Part shown: piece by piece, positions 26,212-34,545 of the stretch
Layout: every line of letters starts with the position of its first letter
Position numbering within the stretch: the stretch's first letter is position 1
Assembly (NCBI RefSeq): GCF_005502465.1
Contig: NZ_SCOT01000003.1
Location: forward strand, 124,001 to 188,000
DNA: 64,000 nt
Direction: 5' to 3'
DNA from: Sphingopyxis sp. L1A2A
GTDB taxonomy: Bacteria > Pseudomonadota > Alphaproteobacteria > Sphingomonadales > Sphingomonadaceae
The notes under the pieces: model-generated
Told to the model about the DNA's origin: nothing
Databases searched by the model: none
What the model saw: only the letters and a program-made list of their open reading frames with translations
Program-made: the position numbers and the translations under genes

Positions 26212-26338
26212 TCCCTCCCTTCTAGGGAGGGGTTAGGGGTGGGTCGCCGCAGGCGTTGTTTCCGGCCGCTTACCCACCCCGCTGCGACTAGGCAGCAAGC
26301 TGCCAAGTCTCCACACCCCTCCCTTTCAGGGAGGGGAG
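26212..26338. repeat. Palindromic element, family A (copy 5)
   Basis: About 127 bp between the convergent ends of rnr and the XRE regulator. Outer blocks CCTCCCTTCTAGGGAGGGG (26214) and CCCCTCCCTTTCAGGGAGGG (26316) are complementary, with inner TAGGGGTGGGT/ACCCACCCC pairing and a GGCAGCAAGCTGCC hairpin. Loop bases diverge from the TTGCG consensus. Confidence 0.88.
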
Positions 26339-26339
26339 A

Positions 26340-27134
26340 TCATTTCCCCGCCAGCTTCGCTAACAACACGGCACTCTCTGCATCGGCCGGAAAAAACGCT
26401 TCGATCGCCAGCTCTGACAGCGTGATATCGACCGGCGTGCCGAAAATCGTCACCGTCGATACGAACGAAATCCGCCCGGCGTCGGTGTCGAGCACCAGCG
26501 GCACCGCAATGCTGCTGGCATGGCTGTCGCGCTGCTCGCCGCTGTGGTCGTCGCTTCGCACCGCATAGCCCGCCAGTTCATCACGCAGCGCGATCAGCCC
26601 CGCATCACCGCTCGCCGCAATCTGGACGTCGATCCGCTCCAATATATGCGCGCGCCATTCGCCATGGTTGACGATCTGCGGCGCCAGCCCGTCGGGATGC
26701 AACGCGATCCGCAGCACATTGACCGGCGGCGCGAGCAGGGCAGGGGCCACCTGCGCGATCAGGATCTCAATCGCGGCGTTCGCGGCGATCATGTTCCAGT
26801 GGCGGTCGACCGCCAGCGCCGGGTAAGGCTCATGACCCTTCAGCACATGCTCCACAATCGCGCGGACTCCGGCCATTTCGGGGCTGTCGAGCGGGCGTTC
26901 CTGATAGTCGGGGGCGTAGCCGGCGGCGAGCAGCAGCGCGTTGCGCGCGCGGTGCGGGACTTCCAAGCAGTCGGCGATCCGCTGCAGCATCTGCGCGCTC
27001 GGTTTCGACCGGCCCGTTTCGATAAAGCTCAGGTGCCGGGTCGACATGTCGGTATCGAGCGCCAAGTCCATCTGGCTCATCCGGCGGCGGCTGCGCCATT
27101 CGCGGAGTTGGGTACCGAGCGGTGCGGGTTGCAT
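26340..27134 (-). CDS. XRE-family regulator with MmyB-like C-terminal domain
   Basis: A 264-residue transcription factor. Residues ~6-65 form an HTH (LGTQLREWRSRRRMSQMDLA, then STRHLSFIETGRSKPS). The C-terminal part matches the MmyB-like ligand-binding domain of the PAS-like type (NALLLAAGYAPDYQER, PYPALAVDRHWNMIAANAA, NVLRIALHPDGLAP, AVPLVLDTDAGRISFVSTVT, FGTPVDITLSELAIEAFFPAD). That domain binds fatty-acid-like ligands in a solved Streptomyces/Chloroflexus-type member (recalled). The start at 27134 is preceded by AGGAG on the minus strand. It is divergent from a small membrane protein gene 122 bp away, which is its likeliest target. Confidence 0.85.
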   Translation of the reverse strand: MQPAPLGTQLREWRSRRRMSQMDLALDTDMSTRHLSFIETGRSKPSAQMLQRIADCLEVPHRARNALLLAAGYAPDYQERPLDSPEMAGVRAIVEHVLKGHEPYPALAVDRHWNMIAANAAIEILIAQVAPALLAPPVNVLRIALHPDGLAPQIVNHGEWRAHILERIDVQIAASGDAGLIALRDELAGYAVRSDDHSGEQRDSHASSIAVPLVLDTDAGRISFVSTVTIFGTPVDITLSELAIEAFFPADAESAVLLAKLAGK

Positions 27135-27256
27135 GATCGTCTCCTTTGCCGCGAGAGCTATACCCCGGCTTTCTGCTTTTCCATTACCTCGCGCGTAATC
27201 GACTGGCCGCATTTTCGGCGGCAAATGGAGCGGGTCATCCAAACAGGAGAACCCCA

Positions 27257-27649
27257 ATGCCCCTCTTCAACCTCAAAAACACCCTGCTCATCGACGCCGT
27301 CACCTGCACCGGATTGTTCGTCTTTTGCGTCTTTGCGACTGCGACGGTCGCCGCGCTGCTCGGCCTCCCCTCCGAAGTGGTGACCGTCGCGGGCTGGATC
27401 GGGCTGCCGTCGGCGCTGCTGATGCTGTTCGTCGCGAACCAGAAGATGCCGAGCAAGGGGCTGGCCAATTTGATCGCGGTCGGCAACCTCGGCTGGGTCA
27501 TCGCCAGCTTTGCGGTGCTGGCCATGTTTGCCGGTCAGATGACCGCACTCGGCATCGCGGTCGTCGTCGCCCAGGCGATCGGCGTGCTGGTTTTCGCGAT
27601 CTATGAAGCCAAGGGCGCTGCCACTTTGCCCCGAGCAGTTACGTTCTGA
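27257..27649 (+). CDS. Four-helix small membrane protein, unknown function
   Basis: A 130-residue hydrophobic protein with four predicted spans (about residues 10-35, 40-58, 70-90 and 95-112) and short loops. The opening LFNLKNTLLIDAVTCTGLFV and the overall length resemble uncharacterised sphingomonad membrane proteins; I do not know a function. The ATG at 27257 follows CAGGAGA. It is the divergent neighbour of the MmyB-like regulator, so its expression is probably controlled by it. Confidence 0.65.
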   Translation: MPLFNLKNTLLIDAVTCTGLFVFCVFATATVAALLGLPSEVVTVAGWIGLPSALLMLFVANQKMPSKGLANLIAVGNLGWVIASFAVLAMFAGQMTALGIAVVVAQAIGVLVFAIYEAKGAATLPRAVTF

Positions 27650-27655
27650 GCAAAC

Positions 27656-27753
27656 CCCGTCATTGCGAGGAGCCGAAGGCGACGCGGCAATCTCCAGCTA
27701 TCGCCGCTGATGAACGATGGCTGGAGATTGCTTCGCTTCGCTCGCAATGACGG
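27656..27753. repeat. Palindromic element, family B (copy 2)
   Basis: Outer arms CCCGTCATTGCGAG (27656) and CTCGCAATGACGGG (27740) are exact complements. Inner blocks GGCAATCTCCAGC and GCTGGAGATTGC also pair, while the segment between (GGAGCCGAAGGCGACGC against GCTTCGCTTCG) has diverged. It lies between the convergent ends of the membrane protein gene and usp. Confidence 0.88.
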
Positions 27754-27774
27754 GCGATAAGATGAGGCTAGGAC

Positions 27775-28230
27775 TTAACTCAGTGCGTCGAGCCGGGCGA
27801 GGTCGATCGCGCCCGGCACCAGCATCACCGGACAGGGCAGCGTCCCCGCATCCGGTCCGGTGAAATACGCGACCAGCGGCCCGGGCGCGCCCGACGCCGC
27901 GGTCGCCAGCACCAGCGCGGCAATTTCGTCGCTGGCGCCGATCACCTCGCGCACGACTTCGGCCGGCTTGCCCGCCTTGATCAGGATCTGCGGCGTCACC
28001 CCCGCTTCCTGCACCACCGCTTCGGCAGCGGCAGCAACCAGTTCTTCGGCATGTTCGCGCGCTTCTGCCTCGATCGTCGCCTGGACCCCGCCAAACGCGA
28101 CAAAGTCCTGCGGCGGGATGATCGCCAGCACGATGACGCCGCCGCCGGTGCGCCCGGCGCGCCGCGCGGCAAAGCGCAGCGCCAGACTCGCTTCGGGACT
28201 GTCGTCGATCACCACCAGATATGTCCGCAT
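27775..28230 (-). CDS. Universal stress protein (UspA family)
   Basis: A 151-residue single-domain UspA protein: opening strand YLVVIDDSPEASLALRFAAR, a helix-rich middle, and ILIKAGKPAEVVREVI. The ATP-binding glycine pattern G-2x-G-9x-G(S/T) is poorly kept in the final section (ATAASGAPGPLVAYFTG, CPVMLVPG), so nucleotide binding is doubtful. The start at 28230 begins at the first conserved strand. It stands alone on the minus strand, divergent from pdhC. Cytosolic, role in stress survival inferred from family only. Confidence 0.83.
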   Translation of the reverse strand: MRTYLVVIDDSPEASLALRFAARRAGRTGGGVIVLAIIPPQDFVAFGGVQATIEAEAREHAEELVAAAAEAVVQEAGVTPQILIKAGKPAEVVREVIGASDEIAALVLATAASGAPGPLVAYFTGPDAGTLPCPVMLVPGAIDLARLDALS

Positions 28231-28404
28231 CGCCCCGACCCCTCGCTATGCTTTTTGTGCGTGGAGATTGCGTCACATTCGTATGAAAGGCAAGTTTGCC
28301 CCGATGGACGTTGACGAACGATGCTCTTATGACGAGGGAGAAACCGTAGCGGCAGGCCCGTCCTGCAAGACTCGCGCCCCAGGTAAAAAGGGACAAAAAA
28401 GACG

Positions 28405-29748
28405 ATGCCGATCGAACTCAAAATGCCCGCCCTTTCGCCGACGATGGAGGAAGGGACGCTCGCCAAATGGCTGGTCAAGGAAGGGGACGCGGTCAAATCG
28501 GGCGACCTGCTCGCCGAGATCGAGACCGACAAAGCGACGATGGAGTTTGAAGCGATCGACGAAGGCGTCGTCAGCCAGATTCTCGTCGCCGAAGGCACCG
28601 ACAATGTAAAGGTCGGTACCGTCATCGCGGTAATTGCGGGCGAGGGTGAGGATGCGAGGAGCGCGAAGGCTGCTCCGGCGCCTGCTGCGGCGCCCGCGCC
28701 CGCGCCCGCACCGGCTGCGGTAAAAGACGTCGCCCCAGCGCAAGCTGGAGCCGCTCCCGTCAGTGCGCCCACGCCAACGGCGCCAGCTTCCGCCGGGACG
28801 ACGGACAAGGGCGATCGCATCAAGGCCAGCCCGCTCGCCAAACGCCTCGCCGCCGAACGCGGCATCGACCTGGCGACGATCACCGGCACCGGTCCCGGCG
28901 GCCGCATCGTCAAGGACGACCTCGACGGCGCCCCGGCAGGCGCCGCGGCACCCGCCGCCACCGCCAGCGCCGCCGCACCCGCAGCCGCAGCGCCTGCAGC
29001 CGCAGCGCCTGCAGCAGCCTCCGCTCCCGCCGCCGCAGGTCCGATCCCCGATTTCGGTATCCCGCACGAGGACACCAAGCTCAGCGGCATGCGCAAGACC
29101 ATTGCGCGCCGCCTGACCCAGTCGATGCAGGAAGCGCCGCACATCTACCTGACCGTCGACATCCGCCTCGACGCGCTGCTCAAGCTGCGCGGCGAGCTTA
29201 ACGCCAGCCTCGAAAGCCGCGGGGTCAAGCTGAGCGTCAACGACATGCTGATCAAGGCGCTTGCGGTCGCGCTCGAACGCGTCCCCGCGTGCAACGTCAG
29301 CTTCGGCGGCGATGTGATGCGCCAGTACAGCCGCGCCGACATCTCGGTCGCGGTCAGCATCCCGGGTGGGCTGATCACCCCGATCATCACCGACGCGGGC
29401 GGCAAGTCGATGTCGAAAATCTCGACCGAAATGGCCGAACTCGCCGCGAAGGCGAAGGAGGGCAAGCTCCAGCCCAGCGAATATCAGGGCGGCACCGCCA
29501 GCATCTCGAACATGGGCATGATGGGGATCAAGCAGTTCACCGCGGTGATCAACCCGCCGCAGGCGATGATCATGGCGATCGGCGCGGGCGAGAAGCGGCC
29601 CTATGTCGTCGACGACGCGCTCGCGATCGCGACCGTCATGTCGGCGACCGGCAGCTTCGACCACCGCGCGATCGACGGCGCCGACGGCGCGCTGCTGATG
29701 AAGACGTTCAAGGAACTGGTGGAGAACCCGCTGGGGCTGGTGGCGTAA
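28405..29748 (+). CDS. pdhC: Dihydrolipoamide acetyltransferase, pyruvate dehydrogenase E2
   Basis: A 447-residue E2 core of the pyruvate dehydrogenase complex, moving the acetyl group from lipoamide to CoA. Domains: one lipoyl domain (residues ~3-78) with the lipoylated Lys in [10 protein letters not shown]; a Pro/Ala linker; a peripheral-subunit-binding domain ([33 protein letters not shown]); a long Ala/Pro linker; and a catalytic domain ending in the HxxxDG motif [12 protein letters not shown]. Residues ~108-133 of the first linker come from a family C palindrome. The E1 genes are not nearby in this window. lpd follows after a DUF559 cassette. The [11 protein letters not shown] opening and context favour pyruvate over 2-oxoglutarate dehydrogenase. 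Confidence 0.93.
   Translation: MPIELKMPALSPTMEEGTLAKWLVKEGDAVKSGDLLAEIETDKATMEFEAIDEGVVSQILVAEGTDNVKVGTVIAVIAGEGEDARSAKAAPAPAAAPAPAPAPAAVKDVAPAQAGAAPVSAPTPTAPASAGTTDKGDRIKASPLAKRLAAERGIDLATITGTGPGGRIVKDDLDGAPAGAAAPAATASAAAPAAAAPAAAAPAAASAPAAAGPIPDFGIPHEDTKLSGMRKTIARRLTQSMQEAPHIYLTVDIRLDALLKLRGELNASLESRGVKLSVNDMLIKALAVALERVPACNVSFGGDVMRQYSRADISVAVSIPGGLITPIITDAGGKSMSKISTEMAELAAKAKEGKLQPSEYQGGTASISNMGMMGIKQFTAVINPPQAMIMAIGAGEKRPYVVDDALAIATVMSATGSFDHRAIDGADGALLMKTFKELVENPLGLVA
28726..28804. repeat. Family C palindrome inside pdhC linker, in frame
   Basis: Left arm 28726-28752 (core CGCCCCAGCGCAAGCTGGAG) and right arm 28778-28804 (core GCCAGCTTCCGCCGGGACGA) are degenerate reverse complements and match the rnr copy. 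Translated as DVAPAQAGA ... PASAGTTD within an Ala/Pro-rich linker, where extra length would be tolerated. Confidence 0.75.
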
Positions 29749-29749
29749 A

Positions 29750-30277
29750 ATGCCCGTGAGGGGCCAAAGCCCCTCTCCCCTTGCGGGAGAGGGGTTGGGG
29801 AGTGGGGTCCGCGCCGCGTCTGCGGCGCATAAGACAGTAACCGACGTTCTCGCCCGCAAGGCACTGTTGCGGGAACGCGCCCGCGAGATGCGGTCGCATC
29901 CAACTGACGCTGAACGTCGGCCCTGGTCGATCCTGCGCGCGAAGCGATTGGCCGACCTTCGATGGCGGCGCCAGGTCATCATCGACGATCGCTATATCGC
30001 CGATTTTGTCTGTTTTGAGCATCGATTGATCGTTGAAGCAGACGGTGGGCAGCATGCAGAAAGCCCCTATGATGCCGACCGCGATTCCTATCTTGCAGCG
30101 CAAGGCTTTCATATTCTGCGCTTCTGGAACAACGATGTGCTGATCAACAGCGACGGTATTGCCGAAGCGATACTGGACGCCATCGATTCTTCTGGCGCGC
30201 CGACGCGCGCCGACCCCACACCCCAACCCCTCTCCCGCAAGGGGAGAGGGGCTTTTGAAGGAGCCCATAATGGCTGA
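29750..30277 (+). CDS. DUF559 endonuclease-like protein inside an inverted-repeat cassette
   Basis: Core of about 100 residues (from Met at 29889, RSHPTDAERRPWSILRAKRL, to about 30186) matches DUF559, a Vsr-like PD-(D/E)XK nuclease fold: WRRQVIIDDRYIADFVCFEH carries the Asp, and LIVEADGGQH the E-x-D/GGQ block, followed by FHILRFWNNDVL. The larger ORF (175 residues) reads through the flanking repeats, giving SPSPLAGEGLGSG at the start and PTPQPLSRKGRG at the end, so its true start may be at 29889 or a non-ATG codon just upstream. It lies between pdhC and lpd, overlapping the lpd start by 8 bp. The DUF559 family has no settled function. Confidence 0.85.
   Translation: MPVRGQSPSPLAGEGLGSGVRAASAAHKTVTDVLARKALLRERAREMRSHPTDAERRPWSILRAKRLADLRWRRQVIIDDRYIADFVCFEHRLIVEADGGQHAESPYDADRDSYLAAQGFHILRFWNNDVLINSDGIAEAILDAIDSSGAPTRADPTPQPLSRKGRGAFEGAHNG
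29766..29810 (+). repeat. Left inverted terminus of DUF559 cassette (family A)
   Basis: Begins AAAGCCCCTCTCCCCTTGCG; itself contains the CCTCTCCCCTTGCGGGAGAGG hairpin-type core. Pairs with 30211-30255. Confidence 0.9.
30211..30255 (-). repeat. Right inverted terminus of DUF559 cassette (family A)
   Basis: Reverse complement begins AAAGCCCCTCTCCCCTTGCG, matching the left terminus. It ends 15 bp before the lpd start codon. Confidence 0.9.
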
Positions 30278-31667
30278 CACCAACTACGACCTCATCGTCC
30301 TCGGCTCCGGACCCGGCGGCTATGTCGCGGCGATCCGCGCGGCGCAGCTTGGGCTCAAGACCGCAATCGTCGAGCGCGAGAATCTGGGCGGCATCTGCCT
30401 CAACTGGGGCTGCATCCCGACCAAGGCGCTGCTGCGTTCGGCCGAGATCTATCATTATATGCAGCATGCGGGCGATTACGGCCTGATCGCGCAGCAGATC
30501 AGCGCCGACATCGACGCGGTGGTGAAGCGCAGCCGCGGGGTCGCGAAACAGCTCAGCCAAGGCGTCGCGTTCCTGATGAAGAAGCACAAGATCGCCGTCC
30601 ATATGGGCGAGGGCAAGCTGACCGCACCGGGTAAGATGGAAGTCAAAGGCGAGAAGGGGAGCGAAACCCTGACCGCCAAGAATATCATCGTCGCGACCGG
30701 CGCCCGCGCCCGCGACCTGCCGTTCGCGCCCGCCGACGGCAAGCGCATCTGGACCTACCGCCACGCGCTCGTCCCGCCCGAAATGCCGAAAAAGTTGCTC
30801 GTCATCGGATCGGGCGCGATCGGGATCGAATTTGCGAGCTTCTACAGCGACATGGGCGCCGAGGTCACCGTCGTCGAAATGCTCGACCGCGTTGTTCCGG
30901 TCGAGGATGCCGATGTCTCGGCTTTCCTCGAAAAGGCGCTCAAGAAGCAAGGCATGACGATCTTCACCGGCGCCGGGGTCGAGGAACTGAAGGCGACCGC
31001 GACCGGGGTCACCGCCAAGATCAAGACCAAGGACGGCAAGACCGAAAGCGCCGAATTCAGCCACGCGATCGTTGCGATCGGCATCGTCCCGAACACCGAG
31101 AATATCGGGCTCGAAGCATTGGGCGTGAAAACGACCAAGGGCCATATCGACACCGACGCGATGTGCCGCACCAACGTCCCCGGCATCTGGGCGATCGGCG
31201 ACGTCACCGCGCCGCCGTGGCTCGCGCACAAGGCGATGCACGAATCGGTGATTTCGGTCGAAGCGATCGCGGGGGGCCACCCGCACGCGATGGATCCGCG
31301 CAACATCCCCGGCTGCACCTATTGCCGCCCGCAGATCGCCAGCGTCGGGCTGACCGAGGCCAAGGCGAAGGAGCTGGGCTATGAGGTCAAGGCCGGTACC
31401 TTCCCCTTCATCGGCAACGGCAAGGCGATCGCGCTGGGCGAGGCCGAGGGCTTCACCAAGACCGTGTTCGACGCGAAGACCGGCGAATTGCTCGGCGCGC
31501 ACATGATCGGCGCCGAGGTCACCGAACTGATCCAGGGCTATACGATCGGCAAGACCGCCGAACTGGTCGAGGATGATTTCATCGGCACCGTCTTCCCGCA
31601 TCCAACGCTCAGCGAGACGATGCACGAGGGCGTGTTGGCGGCATTCGGACGGCCGCTGCATATCTGA
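30270..31667 (+). CDS. lpdA: Dihydrolipoyl dehydrogenase (E3)
   Basis: A 465-residue FAD enzyme reoxidising dihydrolipoamide for the 2-oxoacid dehydrogenase complexes. FAD fold LIVLGSGPGGYVAA, redox disulfide in NLGGICLNWGCIPTK (the CLNxGCIPTK form specific to lipoamide dehydrogenase), NAD fold VIGSGAIGIEFASFY, FAD contact GIWAIGDVTAPPWLAHKA, and the C-terminal catalytic HPTLSETMHE. The ATG at 30270 follows GAAGGAG; the longer ORF above would start in cassette DNA. Its location after pdhC supports a pyruvate dehydrogenase role; the DUF559 cassette between them may have separated a former pdhC-lpd operon. Confidence 0.95.
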   Translation: MADTNYDLIVLGSGPGGYVAAIRAAQLGLKTAIVERENLGGICLNWGCIPTKALLRSAEIYHYMQHAGDYGLIAQQISADIDAVVKRSRGVAKQLSQGVAFLMKKHKIAVHMGEGKLTAPGKMEVKGEKGSETLTAKNIIVATGARARDLPFAPADGKRIWTYRHALVPPEMPKKLLVIGSGAIGIEFASFYSDMGAEVTVVEMLDRVVPVEDADVSAFLEKALKKQGMTIFTGAGVEELKATATGVTAKIKTKDGKTESAEFSHAIVAIGIVPNTENIGLEALGVKTTKGHIDTDAMCRTNVPGIWAIGDVTAPPWLAHKAMHESVISVEAIAGGHPHAMDPRNIPGCTYCRPQIASVGLTEAKAKELGYEVKAGTFPFIGNGKAIALGEAEGFTKTVFDAKTGELLGAHMIGAEVTELIQGYTIGKTAELVEDDFIGTVFPHPTLSETMHEGVLAAFGRPLHI

Positions 31668-31778
31668 CCAAGAGCGAGGGGTCGCGGGGAAGGGGATGGA
31701 CCGGTGCGTTGCCGGGCTTGCGTCCATTCGCCGCGCCCCTCATTCCACTGGCTGTTGACGCAGCACAGGCGGTACGCC

Positions 31779-32408
31779 GTGAATCCCACGATCCTTCATT
31801 TTTCGCGCACCGGCAACGCGATGAAGATGCTGCTCTTTCTGGGGTTCGCGGTCCTCGCCTTCGGCTTGGCTTATCTGCTGCTCGAAGAAAGGCAGGCAGT
31901 GGCGCCGCTGACCCAGACGCTGCCCGGCGGACTGGTGCTGCCGATGCCGACGCCGCGGCCCGATCCGTTTGCGCCGGTGAAAATACCGCTGCTGCTCGCC
32001 GCGGGCGGGGTCAGCCTGTTCTATGTCTGGCGCCATGGCGTGCGGCTGATGACCCGCGAGGTCGCGGTGACGATTGCGACGGGGCAGCTCCATTTTCACC
32101 CAAGCTACAACATGCTCTCGTCAATCATGCCGATCGCGAACGTCACCGAAGCGATCTTCGATCGCGCCGACCGGCTGCCCGAAGGCAAATGGGAATCGGT
32201 GGCGAGCGCCTTTTCCTGGTCAGCGAACCGTGCGGCGCGATCGGGCGCCACGCTGCGTCATGGCCTGTATCTGCGTTACCGGTCAGGGGCGTCGACCGGC
32301 GAGGTGCGGCTGATCGACAATGACTTCGACGGCGGCGCCGAACAGTTGCGGCGCTTTGCCGCGCAGATCGAGATGTGGCGCGGGTCGCGCCCGCCCGGCC
32401 ATCGCTGA
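31779..32408 (+). CDS. Membrane protein with two N-terminal spans, unknown function
   Basis: A ~209-residue protein with two hydrophobic spans (around LLFLGFAVLAFGLAYLLLEE and IPLLLAAGGVSLFYVW) joined by a Pro-rich loop, and a cytosolic or periplasmic C-terminal domain (REVAVTIATGQLHFHPSYNM to the end) that I do not recognise; its strand-rich look is reminiscent of a PH-like domain, not proven. A GTG start at 31779 is preferred; the ATG at 31821 is possible. It lies 111 bp after lpd and 45 bp before the PAP2 gene. Confidence 0.6.
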   Translation: MNPTILHFSRTGNAMKMLLFLGFAVLAFGLAYLLLEERQAVAPLTQTLPGGLVLPMPTPRPDPFAPVKIPLLLAAGGVSLFYVWRHGVRLMTREVAVTIATGQLHFHPSYNMLSSIMPIANVTEAIFDRADRLPEGKWESVASAFSWSANRAARSGATLRHGLYLRYRSGASTGEVRLIDNDFDGGAEQLRRFAAQIEMWRGSRPPGHR

Positions 32409-32453
32409 TCGCAACCGATTGCGCCCCCCGCGTGCCTTCGCCATAGGAGGCGC

Positions 32454-33104
32454 GTGCCAACCAATCCCACCCGCATCGCTTTTTTTCAGCGCGCCCTGAT
32501 CGCGGCGCTGCTGCTGTTCGCCCTCGTCAGCGCGGTGACCGCCGCTGGCCTGTTCGACTGCCTTGACCGCCAGATCGGCGCCGCGCTGGCGATGACCGCC
32601 GACACGTCGCCGCGCCGGGCGATCCTGTTCATGCAGGCGATCAGCTGGATCGGCGGCGGTTTGCCGCGCTGGGGGATCGTCATCCTGCTGTGTGCGCTGG
32701 TCTGGCACTGGTGCGGGCCGCGCTGTGCGGTGGCGCTGGGCGGGGCGTCGTTGCTGGCGAACCTGGCCTCGACGCTGCTCAAAATCGCATTCGGCCGGCC
32801 GCGTCCCGATCTGGTGCCGCATCTTGACCATGTCACCAGCGCCTCCTACCCCAGCGGCCATGCGACGAGCGCGGCCGTGGTCTATCTGCTGCTCGCCTGG
32901 CTCGCGCCGCGGCGCTGGCGGGGCGCGGCCTGGGCGCTGGCCGCGGCGATGGTCATCCTCAACGCCTTGTCGCGCATGATGCTGGGCGTGCATTGGGCCA
33001 GCGACATTGTCGGCGGGACGTTGCTCGGGCTGGCCTTTGCGCTCGCCGCGGCGTGGTGGGCCGGAACGCGCAGCGGCGCGCCGGACGCACTAAGAAAATC
33101 GTAA
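32454..33104 (+). CDS. PAP2-family membrane phosphatase
   Basis: A 216-residue integral membrane phosphatase of the PAP2 superfamily (phosphatidic acid, undecaprenyl-diphosphate or related lipid phosphates). All three active-site motifs are visible: K-IAFGR-RPD (motif 1, KIAFGRPRP), YPSGHAT (motif 2) and SRMMLGVHWASD (motif 3, with the nucleophile-assisting His and Asp). Six or so membrane spans. The GTG at 32454 follows AGGAGG at close spacing. The substrate cannot be decided from sequence. Confidence 0.88.
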   Translation: MPTNPTRIAFFQRALIAALLLFALVSAVTAAGLFDCLDRQIGAALAMTADTSPRRAILFMQAISWIGGGLPRWGIVILLCALVWHWCGPRCAVALGGASLLANLASTLLKIAFGRPRPDLVPHLDHVTSASYPSGHATSAAVVYLLLAWLAPRRWRGAAWALAAAMVILNALSRMMLGVHWASDIVGGTLLGLAFALAAAWWAGTRSGAPDALRKS

Positions 33105-33147
33105 GCTCTCGCTGCTATCAACGCCCCGGAATCACGGGAGCTTCGGC

Positions 33148-33576
33148 ATGAACAATTCCCTCGGCAAAGTGCTTGGCATCATCGGCGGGCTCATTCCGCT
33201 CGTCTGGATCGGCTGGCTGCTCTATCATTTCGTCGGCGTCGGCGGCGGCACCGCCGAAGGCGTCGCCGGGATCGGGCTGGGCCCGACGGTGATCGGGCTT
33301 TCGATCGTCGGCCTGTTGTTCGCGCTGCCGCTGATCATCAAATTGCTGCGCGCCACGACGGGGGTGAACCGCGTGCCCGGCGCCAGCTTTGACGCCAAGC
33401 TCAAACCTGGCGAAGTGGCGGTCGAGCCGGCATTCGACGCCGATGCGGCGTTCGCCAACTATATGCGCAAACGCGACGCGGGCGTGACCGGCGATGTCTC
33501 GATCGACCCTGTAGAGAGCGAGCCGTCGGCACCCTTTGCGCCGCGCCCCGGCGGTTTTGGCCGCAAGACGGTTTAG
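33148..33576 (+). CDS. Two-span membrane protein, unknown function
   Basis: A 142-residue protein with two hydrophobic spans (LGIIGGLIPLVWIGWLLYHF and TVIGLSIVGLLFALPLIIKL) flanking a Gly/Ala loop, then a charged, probably cytosolic C-terminal domain of about 75 residues. The ATG at 33148 follows CGGGAG. It lies between the PAP2 gene and the aminotransferase gene in the same direction. I do not recognise a family. Confidence 0.6.
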   Translation: MNNSLGKVLGIIGGLIPLVWIGWLLYHFVGVGGGTAEGVAGIGLGPTVIGLSIVGLLFALPLIIKLLRATTGVNRVPGASFDAKLKPGEVAVEPAFDADAAFANYMRKRDAGVTGDVSIDPVESEPSAPFAPRPGGFGRKTV

Positions 33577-33624
33577 CCACCGCTTCGCTCTCGACAGCCG
33601 CGCGCCAGCGGCTACCAATGGGGC

Positions 33625-34545
33625 ATGGCACAAGGCACCCATGATTTCGTCCCCGATCCGCGCAACGACGCGATTCTGATCAACGTCAACGGCACGCTGG
33701 TGCCGCGTGCTCAGGCCAGCGTGTCGGTGTTCGACAGCGGCTTCATGCTCGGCGATGGGGTGTGGGAGGGCATCCGCGTCCATGAAGGGCGCATGGCGTT
33801 CCTCGACCAGCATCTCGATCGGCTGTGGGAGGGCGCCAAGGCGATCGCGATGGATATCGGGATCGACCGCGCCGCGCTCACCCAGCGGCTCTACGATACG
33901 ATCGACGGTAATGGCATGGACACCTGTCATATCCGGTTGATGGTGACGCGCGGTATCCGCTCGACCCCTTATCAGGATCCGCGCGTCGTCATTTCGCCCG
34001 CGACGATCGTGATCATCGCCGAATATAAGGATCCGCTGCCCGCGACCGTCGAAAGGGGGCTGTCGCTGTTCACCGTCCATGTACGCCGCGGCGATCCGGC
34101 GGTGCAGGATCCAAAGCTCAACTCGCACAGCAAGCTGAACTGCATCACCGCGTGCATCCAGGCGGCGCAGGCGGGCGCCGACGAGGCGCTGATGCTCGAT
34201 CCGCACGGCTTTGTCGCGACGTGCAATTCGACCCATTTCTTCATCGTCCGCAAGGGCGAGGTGTGGACGTCGAGCGGCGATTATTGCCTCGCCGGGATCA
34301 CCCGCAACAACGTCATCCGCATTTGCCGCGAGAATGATATTCCGGTGTTCGAGAAGAATTTCTCGCTGACCGACGTCTATGGCGCCGACGAGGCGTTCGT
34401 CACTGGCACCTTTGCCGGGGTCGTCCCCGCGCACACGATCGACGGGCGCGTGCTGACCGACGGCCGCGGGCCGATGGTCGAGCGGTTGCAAGGATTGTAC
34501 AAGGCTTTGATCGAGCGGGATATTGCGGGGCGCGACCGTCCGTGA
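33625..34545 (+). CDS. Class IV PLP aminotransferase (D-amino-acid/branched-chain type)
   Basis: A 306-residue fold-type IV PLP enzyme. Hallmarks: VSVFDSGFMLGDGVWEGIRV, the PLP lysine Lys170 in LNSHSKLNCITACIQA, the phosphate-binding EALMLDPHGFVATCNST, and CLAGITRNNVIRIC. Members include branched-chain aminotransferase, D-alanine aminotransferase and aminodeoxychorismate lyase; sequence alone does not choose. The last bases overlap the next gene (GTGA), which encodes a P-loop sulfotransferase-like protein, so the two products are made together and may work together. Confidence 0.85.
   Translation: MAQGTHDFVPDPRNDAILINVNGTLVPRAQASVSVFDSGFMLGDGVWEGIRVHEGRMAFLDQHLDRLWEGAKAIAMDIGIDRAALTQRLYDTIDGNGMDTCHIRLMVTRGIRSTPYQDPRVVISPATIVIIAEYKDPLPATVERGLSLFTVHVRRGDPAVQDPKLNSHSKLNCITACIQAAQAGADEALMLDPHGFVATCNSTHFFIVRKGEVWTSSGDYCLAGITRNNVIRICRENDIPVFEKNFSLTDVYGADEAFVTGTFAGVVPAHTIDGRVLTDGRGPMVERLQGLYKALIERDIAGRDRP

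Larger units (their letters stand above)
29766..30255. mobile_element. Candidate mobile cassette: 45-bp inverted repeats around a DUF559 gene
   Basis: Left terminus 29766-29810 and right terminus 30211-30255 are inverted copies identical at 43 of 45 positions by hand alignment (core CCCTCTCCCCTTGCGGGAGA, then GGGGTTGGGG). Both are family A palindrome arms. Between them is only the DUF559 nuclease-like gene. The cassette occupies the whole space between the pdhC stop (29748) and the lpd ribosome-binding site (GAAGGAG at 30257). I see no convincing target duplication. Whether the nuclease moves the element is inference. Confidence 0.55.
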
